Source: Andeanibacterium sp036384795 (GTDB lineage Bacteria > Pseudomonadota > Alphaproteobacteria > Sphingomonadales > Sphingomonadaceae). Taken from it: DNA of 64,000 nucleotides. The stretch is from NCBI GenBank assembly GCA_036384795.1, contig DASVLP010000032.1, positions 28,212 to 92,211 of the forward strand, in the 5' to 3' direction. Each line of letters opens with the position of its first letter. Position 1 is the stretch's first letter. Shown piece after piece: positions 36,986 through 45,725 of the stretch. The translations under genes were made by a program, and so were the position numbers. Under the pieces are notes generated by a model that did no database searches, was not told the DNA's origin, and worked only from the letters and a program-made list of their open reading frames with translations.

Positions 36986-37103
36986 CCTCCCCCACCGGGG
37001 GAGGGGGACCGCCGCGCGCAGCGCGGTGGTGGAGGGGGTGCTTGGCGCCTGCCTCGCCCCCTTCGTCAGCCCTTCGGGCTGCCACCTCCCCCGAAGGGGG
37101 AGG
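36986..37103. repeat. REP-like double-hairpin repeat, CCTCCCCC type
   Basis: The element opens with CCTCCCCC-ACC-GGGGGAGG and closes with CCTCCCCC-GAA-GGGGGAGG. An inner pair ACCGCCGCGC / GCGCGGTGGT lies close to the left hairpin. Layout and ends resemble the repeats at 56383 and 58115. It fills the whole gap between the SDR and the alcohol dehydrogenase genes. Confidence 0.8.
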
Positions 37104-37110
37104 ACTGAAC

Positions 37111-37950
37111 CTAGTTCAACGGCTTCACCGGCCCGAGCTGCATGCCGCCGTCGATCATCACGTGGCTGCCGGTCATGTAGCCGCCCGCATCGCTCGCCAG
37201 CAGCAGCGCGAGCGGCTTGATCTGATACGTCTCGGCCATCCGGCCGACCGGCACCAGCTCGTCCCACGCGGCCTTGGCGGCGGGGTTCTTCTTGACCCAC
37301 CCGTCGCCGATGTTGGTCACGAACGGCCCCGGCGCGATCGCGTTCACGCGGATACCGTAGGCGGCAAGCTCGTAGGCGGCGTGGCGCATGAAGTGCTTCA
37401 CGCCCGCTTTCGCCGCCATGTAGGGCACGCCGACGATCGCCTCGTTGACTTCGGCCGCGTTCGAGCTGGTGATCACGATGCTGCCGCCGCGACGGGCGGT
37501 GTTGGCCTTCATCGCCCGGGCCGCCTCGCGCACGGTATGGAAGCAGCCGGTGAGATTGATCCCGATCGACTTGTACCACCGCTCGGGCTCGTAGACGTCG
37601 ATCTGGCCGGCCGGGTTGCGGTCGCCCTCGGGGGACCAGAAGCCGTTGCCGACATCGAGCCCGGCATTGGCGAAGCAGATGTCGAGCCCACCATAAGCCG
37701 CGACGTGGTTGTCGATCGCCGCCGCGACTTCGGCGAGGTTGGCGACATCGCAGCGGTCGGACCGCGCCTCGTAACCTTCCGCCCGCAGCCGCGCCGCCTC
37801 GCGCTCGGCGCCGGCGGCGTCGATGTCGGTCAGCGTCACTTTCGCGCCGGCCTCGGCCATGCATTCGGCATAGGCGAGGCCGATGCCAGAGGCCGCGCCG
37901 GTGACGAAGGCCGAGCGGCCGCGGATGTCGAACTGGTCGAGGGTCTTCAT
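37111..37950 (-). CDS. Short-chain dehydrogenase/reductase
   Basis: A 279-residue SDR. The cofactor motif is TGAASGIG, the catalytic serine is in ITSSNAAEV and the YxxxK pair in YMAAK. The closing IDGGMQLGP is classical. A 20-residue insert around residues 95-120 (SPEGDRNPAGQIDVYEPERW) is unusual and may shape the substrate pocket. Likely substrate is a carbonyl or alcohol of the local catabolic route. Confidence 0.88.
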   Translation of the reverse strand: MKTLDQFDIRGRSAFVTGAASGIGLAYAECMAEAGAKVTLTDIDAAGAEREAARLRAEGYEARSDRCDVANLAEVAAAIDNHVAAYGGLDICFANAGLDVGNGFWSPEGDRNPAGQIDVYEPERWYKSIGINLTGCFHTVREAARAMKANTARRGGSIVITSSNAAEVNEAIVGVPYMAAKAGVKHFMRHAAYELAAYGIRVNAIAPGPFVTNIGDGWVKKNPAAKAAWDELVPVGRMAETYQIKPLALLLASDAGGYMTGSHVMIDGGMQLGPVKPLN

Positions 37951-37961
37951 TCAATTTCCTT

Positions 37962-38044
37962 CGTCATCCCAGCGAAAGCTGGGATCGCTGGCCGCCAGGT
38001 CCCACTCTGCTGCACGCGACCCCAGCCTTCGCTGGGGTAACGAC
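37962..38044. repeat. REP-like double-hairpin repeat, GAAA/CTTC-loop type
   Basis: Two hairpins bracket a 34-base spacer: ATCCCAGC-GAAA-GCTGGGAT and CCCCAGC-CTTC-GCTGGGG. The outer ends CGTCA and AACGAC are near-complementary. The same design recurs at 43036 and 50860, with a single arm at 59036. Confidence 0.8.
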
Positions 38045-38060
38045 AGGGTTTGGGTGACGG

Positions 38061-38600
38061 CTACAGATAAAGCTTCGGGTTCACCGCGATGCCCTGCTCT
38101 TTGCAGTAGCTCTCGTAGTGGTTCATCATCCACCACACGTCGACCGTCTCGATCAGCTTGGCCTCGTTGTCGTAGAACTCGATCGGGCCGACCATCCAGC
38201 CCCACAGCTTGCAGCCTTCGGGGTGATCGGTGACCAGCGTGTGGCTCTCGCCGGGCACTTCGAAGATCAGCCCGCCGGGCGAGGCGACCCAGTCGTATTC
38301 GAGGTAGCGCACGCTGCCGGTGATGCAGACCATCATCACCGTGCCGCGGTGGAAGTGCGTGCCGATCGTGCCCGGCCCCTTCATCCACAGGATGTTCGAA
38401 TAGGCGTTCTGACGCACGTCGAACGCGAGGTGCTTGATCGCCGCGGTCTCGCCGAACGGCACCCATGGGCTGTCGGCATCGGTCTCGGCGTCGATGTAGC
38501 GCCCGCCGGGGGTGTGGGCGCGGACGAGATCCTTGTAGTTGAACGGAACGTCGACGATCCGCTGCTCGGTGTTGGGCGGGGCTTTCATTACGCTGGCCAT
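38061..38600 (-). CDS. 2,4'-dihydroxyacetophenone dioxygenase-like cupin
   Basis: A 179-residue cupin. Metal ligands are visible as THFHRG (HxH, near residue 83) and ESHTL (near residue 119). The sequence around GTHFHRGTVMMVCITG and FEVPGESHTLV matches the 2,4'-dihydroxyacetophenone dioxygenase family, iron enzymes that cleave the side chain of 2,4'-dihydroxyacetophenone to 4-hydroxybenzoate and formate. The true substrate could be a related ketone. A paralogue lies at 39697. Confidence 0.75.
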   Translation of the reverse strand: MASVMKAPPNTEQRIVDVPFNYKDLVRAHTPGGRYIDAETDADSPWVPFGETAAIKHLAFDVRQNAYSNILWMKGPGTIGTHFHRGTVMMVCITGSVRYLEYDWVASPGGLIFEVPGESHTLVTDHPEGCKLWGWMVGPIEFYDNEAKLIETVDVWWMMNHYESYCKEQGIAVNPKLYL

Positions 38601-38735
38601 GTCATTCCTCTCGCTTCATCGTACGGCCATGACGCCGCTTCAGGGGGTAATGCCGGAATTTAGCGCGCCGATCTGCGGACCGCTTGCACAGGCGCGAACG
38701 CGACCGGGACTATAGCGCCGCCAAAACTGCGGCGC

Positions 38736-39665
38736 CTATTGCCGTAGCCGCCAGATACTCGGCGAACTACCGAAGTGCCGCCTGAAGCAGCGAGTGAAGT
38801 ATCCGCTGTCGTTGAACCCATGCTCGAATGCTATTTCAGTGATGCTGGCCTCGGGCGTGGCCAGCAGCCTTTCGGCCGCGAGTTCGAGGCGTTTGTTCAG
38901 AATATAGGCGCTTGGCGTCGTGCCCATCCGCGCGAACAGCTTTTGCAGGGTACGAACCGACAAGTTCGCCTCCAGCGCAAGGGCAGCGCTGTCTAACTCC
39001 GGGTCTTGCAAGCGCGCATCGACGACCGAGTGGATAAGGCCGATTTGCGCGCGGGCAGATGCGTCCCGGTACGCGAACTCCGCGCCGCGCAAGGCCATGG
39101 CTGTCATGTCGAAAAAGATCGCTGAGACCTCCTCCTCCCATCGTGCGTGATGGACTTCGCGGTAGCCCTGGCGCCACAGCGACAGCAGGAAATCGTGCAA
39201 GATGCGCACGCTGGGCGAAGTGCCCCGAATGCCCGTGACCAGATAGCTCGCGAGCTCGGGAAACCGTTCCATCAGTGGCTGCGAGGGGAATTCGATGGCG
39301 AGCGTTTCATGCGCGGAAAGTTCGATCGAGTACCGCTCATGCGAACTGCACAATACGAAGTCGCCGGGCTGCAGATCGACGATATTGCCGGCCTGCCGAT
39401 AGCGACCCGATCCGCGGCATTGCAAGTGCAGGATTACGCGAGCAGGATTTGCCGGAACCGGCTCGCGACCAACGCGGCAAGCATGTGTCTGGGGACGCAG
39501 CATCGCGAGCTCGCCGATCGTCCAGAACCACATTCGTCCGTGAAAATCGGGATCGCGGGCGTCGACATAGCTGCCGGCGTAGCGCCGGTTCGAGAGCTCA
39601 TTCCAGTAGTCGAGGCATTTCTCGGGCTGGACGTCGCAAGTCTCGAACTTCTCGATCGCGTTCAT
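38736..39665 (-). CDS. AraC-family transcriptional regulator
   Basis: A 309-residue regulator with an N-terminal cupin-like effector domain of the AraC-binding-like type (residues 30-180) and a C-terminal double helix-turn-helix (ANLSVRTLQKLFARMGTTPSAYIL and ITEIAFEHGFNDSGYFTRCFRRHFG). It sits between the two dioxygenase-like cupin genes, so it is the likely activator of this block. Confidence 0.9.
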   Translation of the reverse strand: MNAIEKFETCDVQPEKCLDYWNELSNRRYAGSYVDARDPDFHGRMWFWTIGELAMLRPQTHACRVGREPVPANPARVILHLQCRGSGRYRQAGNIVDLQPGDFVLCSSHERYSIELSAHETLAIEFPSQPLMERFPELASYLVTGIRGTSPSVRILHDFLLSLWRQGYREVHHARWEEEVSAIFFDMTAMALRGAEFAYRDASARAQIGLIHSVVDARLQDPELDSAALALEANLSVRTLQKLFARMGTTPSAYILNKRLELAAERLLATPEASITEIAFEHGFNDSGYFTRCFRRHFGSSPSIWRLRQ

Positions 39666-39696
39666 TCGTTTTCCCAGCGCATTCGGGGCACCGGCC

Positions 39697-40242
39697 TTAC
39701 CGCATCAGGCTGTCGAGATAGTCGTCGGCGATGCCGACCTCTTTGTAGTGCGCGCGCGCGTCGCGGATGTAGTCGAACACGTCGTAGTGGCCGACGGTGT
39801 TGCCCTGCTCGTCGAGCCACATCAGCGGGCCCGAGACGACGAAGAACACCTTCATCGGATCCTTGTGCGCGTAGCTAACCAGCGTGTGGCTCTCGCCGGG
39901 CGTCTCGAAGATGAAGTCGCCCGCGGTCGCGGTCCAGTCATGCTCGAGATAGGCCCACTTACCGCTGATCGTGTAAGCCCAGATCGGCTTGGGGTGATAG
40001 TGCCGGTTCACGATGCACGGCGTCTTCGACATCAGCACGTCGGCCCACATGTTCAGCGTCGGGCTGATCCACACGGGCTTGGAATAGACGTCTTCGACCG
40101 CAGGCCGCCCGATCGGGACCCACAGCCGCTCGTCCCCCTCGGCGATCTTGGCCATGTAGGCTTCCGGCATCGCGCCGGGGCGCAGCGCCTGCGGCACGGG
40201 CGGCGTGCCTTTCCACGGTTCGGTGGTCGGCGCTTCGGGCAT
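39697..40242 (-). CDS. 2,4'-dihydroxyacetophenone dioxygenase-like cupin, second paralogue
   Basis: A 181-residue cupin related to the one at 38061: NRHYHPKPIW supplies HxH, and ETPGESHTLVSY supplies the third histidine. It shares the phrases Y-LE-DW and F-E-PGESHTLV with its paralogue. GAGGAGAGG precedes ATG 40242; the frame is open further upstream but lacks support. Probably a side-chain-cleaving iron dioxygenase with a different substrate range. Confidence 0.72.
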   Translation of the reverse strand: MPEAPTTEPWKGTPPVPQALRPGAMPEAYMAKIAEGDERLWVPIGRPAVEDVYSKPVWISPTLNMWADVLMSKTPCIVNRHYHPKPIWAYTISGKWAYLEHDWTATAGDFIFETPGESHTLVSYAHKDPMKVFFVVSGPLMWLDEQGNTVGHYDVFDYIRDARAHYKEVGIADDYLDSLMR

Positions 40243-40328
40243 GGGTGCATCCTCTCCTCGGCCGGTCCTTTCTGGACTCGGCTCGGGCCACACCCTGCCC
40301 AAAGGCCGTTAGCTAGGCAAGCGATCCC

Positions 40329-41588
40329 TCAGCGCCGGGCAAGCACGCGCGGCGCGGTTTCCCTGAGGAACATCGCGACGATCCCGCCGGCAAGCGTGAG
40401 GCCGAACATCAGCCACAGCGCGGCGTTCAGCCCATGGCTGTCGGCCAGCATGCCGGCGATCTTCGGGCCGAACGCCCCGCCGATGATCTCGGAACTGCCC
40501 ATCGTCAGCCCGAACACGGTCGCGAGCTGGGCAGGGCTGACGCTTTCCGACGGCACGGTCGCCATGAACAGCGGGAAGATGCCGTTCAATGCCCAGCCGA
40601 CGAAGAAGATCGCCACCATGATCCAATAGGGCCCGTGGAAGTACATCGCGCCGAGCGGCAGCAGCATCGACAGCAGCGGCGCAGCGATCATCACCGGGCG
40701 CCGGCCGATCGCGTCGCTGAGGCCCGAGGTCGCGAAGCTGCCGATCGTCGCCGAGATGCCGAGCGTGCCCATCAGCCAGCTTTGCTCGGTGTCGGTGTAG
40801 CCGCGTATCTGGGTCAAATAGAGCGGCATGAACGCCCAGGTGATCACCAGGTAGGCGACCAGCAGGATGCCCATCACCACGCAGACCCACACGTTGCGGA
40901 TTTTCAGGACTTCGACGATCGCGCGCAGATACTCCGCGATCCCGCCGGCGAGGCCTTTGCGATGCCGCTCGGCCTTTTCCTCTTGGCTCTTGGCGGGCTC
41001 CTCGATCAGGAACCAGATCAGCAGCCCGCTGATGATCCCCGGCACGCCCGCGATATAGAACGCGTTGCGCCAGCCGTAATGGAGCGCGAGCGAAGTCAGC
41101 ACCACCGGCGCGACGAAGCTGCCGAAGAAGTTCGAGCCGAAGTTCTGCGCGATCCCCTGCGCGAGGCCGCGCCGCTCCGGGCTGACCTCGCGGGCGACCA
41201 TCGCGTGGCTGACCGGCATCACCCCGCCTTCGGCGACGCCCATCAGGATGCGCGCGCCGATCAGCATCGCGAAGCTCGCGGCAAGGCCGGTGAGGAACGA
41301 GCAGCACGAGAACGCGAGGGTCGAGATCACCAGCAACAGCTTGCGGTTGCCGACGATGTCGGAAATGCGCCCGACGCCGAACGCCGCGATCGCCCAGAAG
41401 AACGAGAACACGCCCGCGACGCTGCCGACCTGATCGTAGCTGAGGCCGAGATCCTTCTGCACGAACGGCATCAGAAAGTTGGTCGAGTTCCGATCGAAGA
41501 ACACGATCCCGAAATTGAGGCTGAGCAGCCCCACCAGCAATGCCTGATAGCCCGCCGAATATCTCCTGGCCGTCGCCGCCGTCGCCAT
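40329..41588 (-). CDS. MFS transporter
   Basis: A 419-residue major facilitator with 12 predicted membrane segments. The N-terminal loop 2-3 motif is GRISDIVGNRK and the matching motif in the second half is GLSDAIGRRP. The N-terminal FFDRNSTNFLMP and GVAEGGVMPVSHAM are typical of the anion:cation symporter group (ACS) that takes up organic acids and aromatic compounds. It is downstream of the VOC gene on the same strand. Confidence 0.88.
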   Translation of the reverse strand: MATAATARRYSAGYQALLVGLLSLNFGIVFFDRNSTNFLMPFVQKDLGLSYDQVGSVAGVFSFFWAIAAFGVGRISDIVGNRKLLLVISTLAFSCCSFLTGLAASFAMLIGARILMGVAEGGVMPVSHAMVAREVSPERRGLAQGIAQNFGSNFFGSFVAPVVLTSLALHYGWRNAFYIAGVPGIISGLLIWFLIEEPAKSQEEKAERHRKGLAGGIAEYLRAIVEVLKIRNVWVCVVMGILLVAYLVITWAFMPLYLTQIRGYTDTEQSWLMGTLGISATIGSFATSGLSDAIGRRPVMIAAPLLSMLLPLGAMYFHGPYWIMVAIFFVGWALNGIFPLFMATVPSESVSPAQLATVFGLTMGSSEIIGGAFGPKIAGMLADSHGLNAALWLMFGLTLAGGIVAMFLRETAPRVLARR

Positions 41589-41618
41589 GTCCCGTTCCCT
41601 CTCCCGTCTCTCGTATTT

Positions 41619-42164
41619 TTAAAGGAACGACCTCACCGGATCGCTGCCATCCCAATCCTGCGAGGCCTTCCAGAACCGCGTGAAGGCCTCGTCCATCCCC
41701 GGCGTCACCGGCAGCAGTTCGAGGAAGCCCCACTGCGGGCCGTTCCCGTCGTCGAGATAGACCACCTCGCCGCCGGTCGGCACCGCCGCGCGGAACGCCT
41801 CGACGTAGCCGCGTTGCTGATACTCGCGGCTCGCCGCGTCGACGTCGGCGCAGGCGAGGCCGAAATGGTGGAAGCCGTAGCCGCGGTGCTCGATGGTTTC
41901 CTTGTACACGCTGGGGTTGTCGTCGAGCGGCTGGATCAGTTCGATCAGCATGTGCCCGGCAAAGCCCATCGCGATGGTGATGTCGGCGACCGATTCCTCG
42001 CCGCGATAGGTCTGCCCCGGCACCAGGAAGTGTTCGAGCACGAAGAATGGCCCGGCCTTGCAGTTGGTCACCCAGTGATCGATCGCCGCGCGCAGATCGG
42101 ACACGATGAAGGCGGTTTGCGCGATGCCGCCCATCGGCTGGCCGTAGCCCAGCTCGTCTGCCAT
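41619..42164 (-). CDS. VOC-family (glyoxalase/epimerase-like) protein
   Basis: A 181-residue vicinal oxygen chelate protein. Paired beta-alpha-beta-beta modules begin at IAQTAFIVSDLRAAI and GYGFHHFGLACADVD. Metal ligands can be proposed at the His of FHHFGLA and the Glu of MLIELIQP and FLELLP. Members are isomerases, epimerases or extradiol dioxygenases. GGGAGAG precedes the ATG. It is divergent from the class II aldolase gene. Confidence 0.78.
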   Translation of the reverse strand: MADELGYGQPMGGIAQTAFIVSDLRAAIDHWVTNCKAGPFFVLEHFLVPGQTYRGEESVADITIAMGFAGHMLIELIQPLDDNPSVYKETIEHRGYGFHHFGLACADVDAASREYQQRGYVEAFRAAVPTGGEVVYLDDGNGPQWGFLELLPVTPGMDEAFTRFWKASQDWDGSDPVRSFL

Positions 42165-42279
42165 TATGCTCTCCCGGTCCCGGATCAGGTCCGGGGTTTC
42201 GCGCATGGCTCGCCAATCGGCGCGACAAAGTCAATCGCGGCGTGCTAGAGGATGGCGAAAGCAACGAGCGGAGAGCAAA

Positions 42280-43035
42280 GTGGCCACCCAGGCGGCGCAC
42301 AAACCCGAATGCGGCGAGCAGGAATGGCAGGCGCGGCAGGATCTCGCCGCCTGCTATCGCATCTTCGACATGCTCGGCTGGTGCGAATCGATCTACAACC
42401 ACATCACCTTGCGCGTGCCGGGCGAGGACGCGTTCCTGATCAACCCGTTCGGCCTGTTGTGGTCCGAAGTGACCGCCTCGAACCTGATCAAGATCGACAG
42501 CGAGGGCAACAAGCTCGACGGCAGCCCGCACTTCGTGAACCTCGCCGGCTTCACCCAGCATTCGGTGTTTCACAAGCAGCTCCCCTGGGCCCACGCGATC
42601 GTGCATACCCACACGCCCGATACGATGGCGGTGTGTTCGAGCGAGGAGGGCCTCACGCCCACCAACTTCTATTCGTGCTTCTTCGAAGGCGCGATCGGCT
42701 ACCACGATTTCGAGGGCATCACCGTGCGCGCGGAAGAAGGCGAGCGGCTGATCCAGAACCTCGGCAACCACCGCGTGCTGATGTTGCGCAATCACGGGCC
42801 GGTGGTGATGGGCGAGACCCTGCCCGAGATGTTCTTCAAGTACTACATGCTCCAGCGCGCGTGCGAGATCCAGGTGAAGACCGCCGCGCTGGGCAAGCCG
42901 ATCCGCGTGCCCGACGAAGTGATCGAGGTGCACCAGAACGATCGCGACAAGATGCTCAACGCCGCTTTCGGAGTGCTCGATTTCGAGGCGTGGAAACGCA
43001 AGCTCGACCGGATCGACACCAGCTGGAAAGAGTGA
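42280..43035 (+). CDS. Class II aldolase/adducin-family protein
   Basis: A 251-residue zinc aldolase-like protein. The metal-binding HTHTPDT and the LRNHGPVVMG loop supply histidines, with the phosphate-type pocket start NHITLRVPG. Start GTG with GGAGAG eight bases upstream. Members release small aldehydes from sugar acids, or act as decarboxylases. In a catabolic block it may split a hydroxylated side-chain product. Confidence 0.85.
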   Translation: MATQAAHKPECGEQEWQARQDLAACYRIFDMLGWCESIYNHITLRVPGEDAFLINPFGLLWSEVTASNLIKIDSEGNKLDGSPHFVNLAGFTQHSVFHKQLPWAHAIVHTHTPDTMAVCSSEEGLTPTNFYSCFFEGAIGYHDFEGITVRAEEGERLIQNLGNHRVLMLRNHGPVVMGETLPEMFFKYYMLQRACEIQVKTAALGKPIRVPDEVIEVHQNDRDKMLNAAFGVLDFEAWKRKLDRIDTSWKE

Positions 43036-43121
43036 GTCCCCGCGAAGGCGGGGACCTCCCGCCTCTTGTCGTGCGGTTGTAACTCGCGCATCAGGCCTGA
43101 GGCCCCTGCCTTCGCAGGGGC
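43036..43121. repeat. REP-like double-hairpin repeat, GAAG/CTTC-loop type
   Basis: GTCCCCGC-GAAG-GCGGGGAC starts one base after the aldolase stop. GCCCCTGC-CTTC-GCAGGGGC ends 15 bases before the ATG of the [2Fe-2S] gene. Same family as 37962 and 50860. It fills the intergenic gap. Confidence 0.8.
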
Positions 43122-43135
43122 TCGCAGGATGTTTC

Positions 43136-43687
43136 ATGGCCGACCTCACCGTCAACGAGCGCCCGGTGCGCTTCGAGCTCGATCCCGAGACGCCGCTGCT
43201 GTGGGCGCTGCGCGATGCGGCGAACCTCACCGGCACCAAATACGGCTGCGGCGCGGGCGATTGCCATGCATGCACGGTGATCGTCGACGGCGAGCCGCTG
43301 CGCAGCTGCCTAATCACGATCGCCGAGGCCGAAGGGCGCTACGTCACCACGATCGAGGGGCTCAGCCGCGACCGCTCGCATCCGGTGCAGCAGGCGCTGG
43401 TCGCCGAACAGGCGATCCAGTGCGGGTTCTGCACCCCGGGCATCGTGATGGCGGCGGCGGCGCTGCTCAAGCGCAATGCCGCCCCCTCGCAGGCGGAGAT
43501 CGAGCAGGCGGTGCCCAACTTGTGCCGCTGCGGGGTCTATCCGCGGCTGGTGCGCGCGATCCAGCGCGCCGGGCGGGTCTCGGCCGACCAGGAAATGATC
43601 AGCGCCGCGCCCGCGCCGGGGATCAGCATCGACGACGCCGCGCGCGCGGTCCCGGCGATGAACCCGAAGCCGGACGATGGAGAATGA
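43136..43687 (+). CDS. [2Fe-2S] subunit of a molybdenum hydroxylase (IorA/CoxS-like)
   Basis: A 183-residue protein with the two cluster domains of xanthine-oxidase-family small subunits: the plant-ferredoxin-like CGAGDCHAC...C (residues 39-61) and the second CGFC...CRCG (residues 98-135). It passes electrons from a molybdopterin subunit. No large molybdenum subunit or FAD subunit lies beside it, so it is an orphan here. A C-terminal Pro/Ala-rich tail (from about residue 155) has no assigned role. Confidence 0.88.
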   Translation: MADLTVNERPVRFELDPETPLLWALRDAANLTGTKYGCGAGDCHACTVIVDGEPLRSCLITIAEAEGRYVTTIEGLSRDRSHPVQQALVAEQAIQCGFCTPGIVMAAAALLKRNAAPSQAEIEQAVPNLCRCGVYPRLVRAIQRAGRVSADQEMISAAPAPGISIDDAARAVPAMNPKPDDGE

Positions 43688-43691
43688 CGCG

Positions 43692-44036
43692 ATGAAGGCG
43701 ACGATCTGGCACAACCCCAATTGCGGCACCTCGCGCAAGGTCCTCGAAACGCTGCGCAACGAGCCCGACGTCGAGCTGACGGTGGTCGAATACCTCAAGC
43801 ATCCGCCGAGCGAGGAGAAGCTCGCCCAGCTCTATCGCGACGCCGGCCTTGCGCCGCGCGACGGGCTGCGGCTGCGCGGCACCGACGCGACCGAACGCGG
43901 GCTCGACCAGGCGGACGACGCAACGGTGCTCGCGGCCATGGCCGCCGAGCCGATCCTGATCGAGCGCCCGCTGGTCGAAACCGACAAAGGCGTGCGCCTG
44001 TGCCGCCCGGCGGAGGCAGTGAGCGAGATCCTCTGA
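43692..44036 (+). CDS. ArsC-family reductase
   Basis: A 114-residue glutaredoxin-type arsenate reductase family protein. The catalytic Cys is in HNPNCGTSRKVL and the basic residues in IERPLVETDKGVRLCRP. It may reduce arsenate, but the Spx/ArsC family is wide and no ars genes are near. ATG 43692 is preferred; an ATG at 43677 overlapping the upstream gene is possible. Confidence 0.8.
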   Translation: MKATIWHNPNCGTSRKVLETLRNEPDVELTVVEYLKHPPSEEKLAQLYRDAGLAPRDGLRLRGTDATERGLDQADDATVLAAMAAEPILIERPLVETDKGVRLCRPAEAVSEIL

Positions 44037-44186
44037 GCGGGAACTGACATCGCCCTCGCGCGATTGGTCTTTCGTTGTCTCACCCGGCGACGTGAGTCGC
44101 GCCGGCCCTTGCAATTGCGGGCTCGATTTGCGAACGCCGGGTCAAGGAAATCGGTCCCCATGCCCGGGGGCGCGGCAAGGGATCGC

Positions 44187-44831
44187 ATGCGAATGGCGTC
44201 ACAGGACTTCGCGGAAGAACGCAAATCCGACCGACTGAAGCGCGCGCTGCGCCGATTGATGGGCCCGTGGGGCGTGTTCGTCGAAGGCTTCATCCAACAT
44301 CCCAAGATGGTCGCCTCGATCATCCCCTCATCGCAGTTCACGATTCGCCGGATGCTCGCGCCGGTGAAGTGGGACGAGTGCAAATTGTTCGTCGAATACG
44401 GCCCCGGCGTCGGCACCTTCTGCCGCCCGGTGCTCGATCGGCTGCGGCGTGACGGCACATTGCTGGTGATCGACACCAACCCGCTGTTCATCGACTATCT
44501 GAAGCGCACGATCGGCGACAGCCGGTTTATCGCGGTCCACGGTTCGGCCGAGGACGTCGAGGAGATCGTGCGCGCGAACGGGTTCGACCATGCCGATTAC
44601 GTGCTGTCGGGCCTGCCGTTCTCGAACCTGCCCGACGAAGTCGGCGCGGCGATCGCCGCGGCAACCTATCGCGTTATCCGCAAGGGCGGAGCGTTCCTGA
44701 CCTATCAGTTCAGCAGCGCCGCGCGGAACTATACCGCGCGTTATTTCGAGCGGGTGGTGGACGGATTCGAGCCGCTCAACGTGCTCCCCTGCAAGCTCGC
44801 CTGGGGCTGGAAGGACCGCGGCGAGAGCTAA
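44187..44831 (+). CDS. Class I SAM-dependent methyltransferase, PmtA-like
   Basis: A 214-residue methyltransferase with motif I LFVEYGPGVGTFCRPVL and a post-I acidic residue in VIDTN. The N-terminal MGPWGVFVEGFIQHPKMVASIIPSS and the length resemble bacterial phospholipid N-methyltransferases, which methylate phosphatidylethanolamine. That substrate is inference. ATG 44187 follows AAGGGA. Confidence 0.7.
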   Translation: MRMASQDFAEERKSDRLKRALRRLMGPWGVFVEGFIQHPKMVASIIPSSQFTIRRMLAPVKWDECKLFVEYGPGVGTFCRPVLDRLRRDGTLLVIDTNPLFIDYLKRTIGDSRFIAVHGSAEDVEEIVRANGFDHADYVLSGLPFSNLPDEVGAAIAAATYRVIRKGGAFLTYQFSSAARNYTARYFERVVDGFEPLNVLPCKLAWGWKDRGES

Positions 44832-44851
44832 GCGCCCCGGGCGCTGCGGCT

Positions 44852-45667
44852 TCACTCGAAAGTCGTCGCGGCCGTTCTCGGGCTGCCCGAAAGCTGCTCG
44901 TAGAGCGCCGCCGTGATCGCGGCGGTGAGCGCACCCCACAGCGCACCGACCAGCGAGCTTGCGGCGCCGCCGACGAACAGCTGGCCCTGCGGCCCGCCCA
45001 CCAGCGCTCCGACCATGCCGAACAAGCCTTCCGCCAGCGCGGCGATGATGACGTAGGGGATCAGCAGCAAGGCATAGAACAGCAGCAAGCGGAGGCTGTT
45101 GCCGCTGGTAAGCCGCCACGAACGCCGGATCGCCGTCAGCGGATTGAGCGTATGCTCGGCGACGATCACCGCGGGAATCAGCGAAACCTTGATCGAGACG
45201 TAGATCGCCAGCACGATCGTCAGCCCGATCCCGATCCCCGCGATCGCCATTGCCCCGGCCTTGGCCGGCGCGATCACCAGCAGCGCGGCCACCAGCGACA
45301 TCGCCACGGCCACGATCGCGGTCGCCAGGATATACGGCAGCACCCCGATCAGCCCGCGCTTCAGCGCCTCCTGCACGGTCGGCCGCGAGCGGTCGGTGAA
45401 CAGCACCAGCATCGCCAGCCGGCCGATCGCGCCGATCACCGTCACCACCAGGATGTAAGGCATGATCGAGATGAGATAGGCCTGCAGCAGCGGCATCATC
45501 TGCTCGGGCGTCATTCCTTGCGCGATCTGCGGCTGCTGCCCGAGGAAGAACACGCCCGCGAAGCCGGGCAGGAAGAAGAACAGCCCGGCGAGGATCGCCA
45601 GCACGTCGGTGTTGCCTTTCAGCAGCGTGATCGCCCGGTCCCAGGCCCGTTCCATGCTGATCTTCAT
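44852..45667 (-). CDS. Polytopic membrane protein (GDPD-membrane-domain-like)
   Basis: A 271-residue protein with about six hydrophobic segments, beginning MKISMERAWDRAITLLKGNTDVLAILAGLFFFLPGF. The layout resembles the glycerophosphoryl diester phosphodiesterase membrane domain family. There is no catalytic domain. Function unknown. It is divergent from lipB and converges on the methyltransferase gene. Confidence 0.6.
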   Translation of the reverse strand: MKISMERAWDRAITLLKGNTDVLAILAGLFFFLPGFAGVFFLGQQPQIAQGMTPEQMMPLLQAYLISIMPYILVVTVIGAIGRLAMLVLFTDRSRPTVQEALKRGLIGVLPYILATAIVAVAMSLVAALLVIAPAKAGAMAIAGIGIGLTIVLAIYVSIKVSLIPAVIVAEHTLNPLTAIRRSWRLTSGNSLRLLLFYALLLIPYVIIAALAEGLFGMVGALVGGPQGQLFVGGAASSLVGALWGALTAAITAALYEQLSGSPRTAATTFE

Positions 45668-45725
45668 CGGCGTGCGCCTCCTCCGCGATTGAATGCTTGA
45701 TAGCCGCTTAGTTCCGCGCCACGCA

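Noticed and set aside
43692..44036. ArsC-like gene as evidence for an arsenic resistance operon
   Set aside because: No arsR, arsB/acr3 or arsH next to it; the family has other roles.
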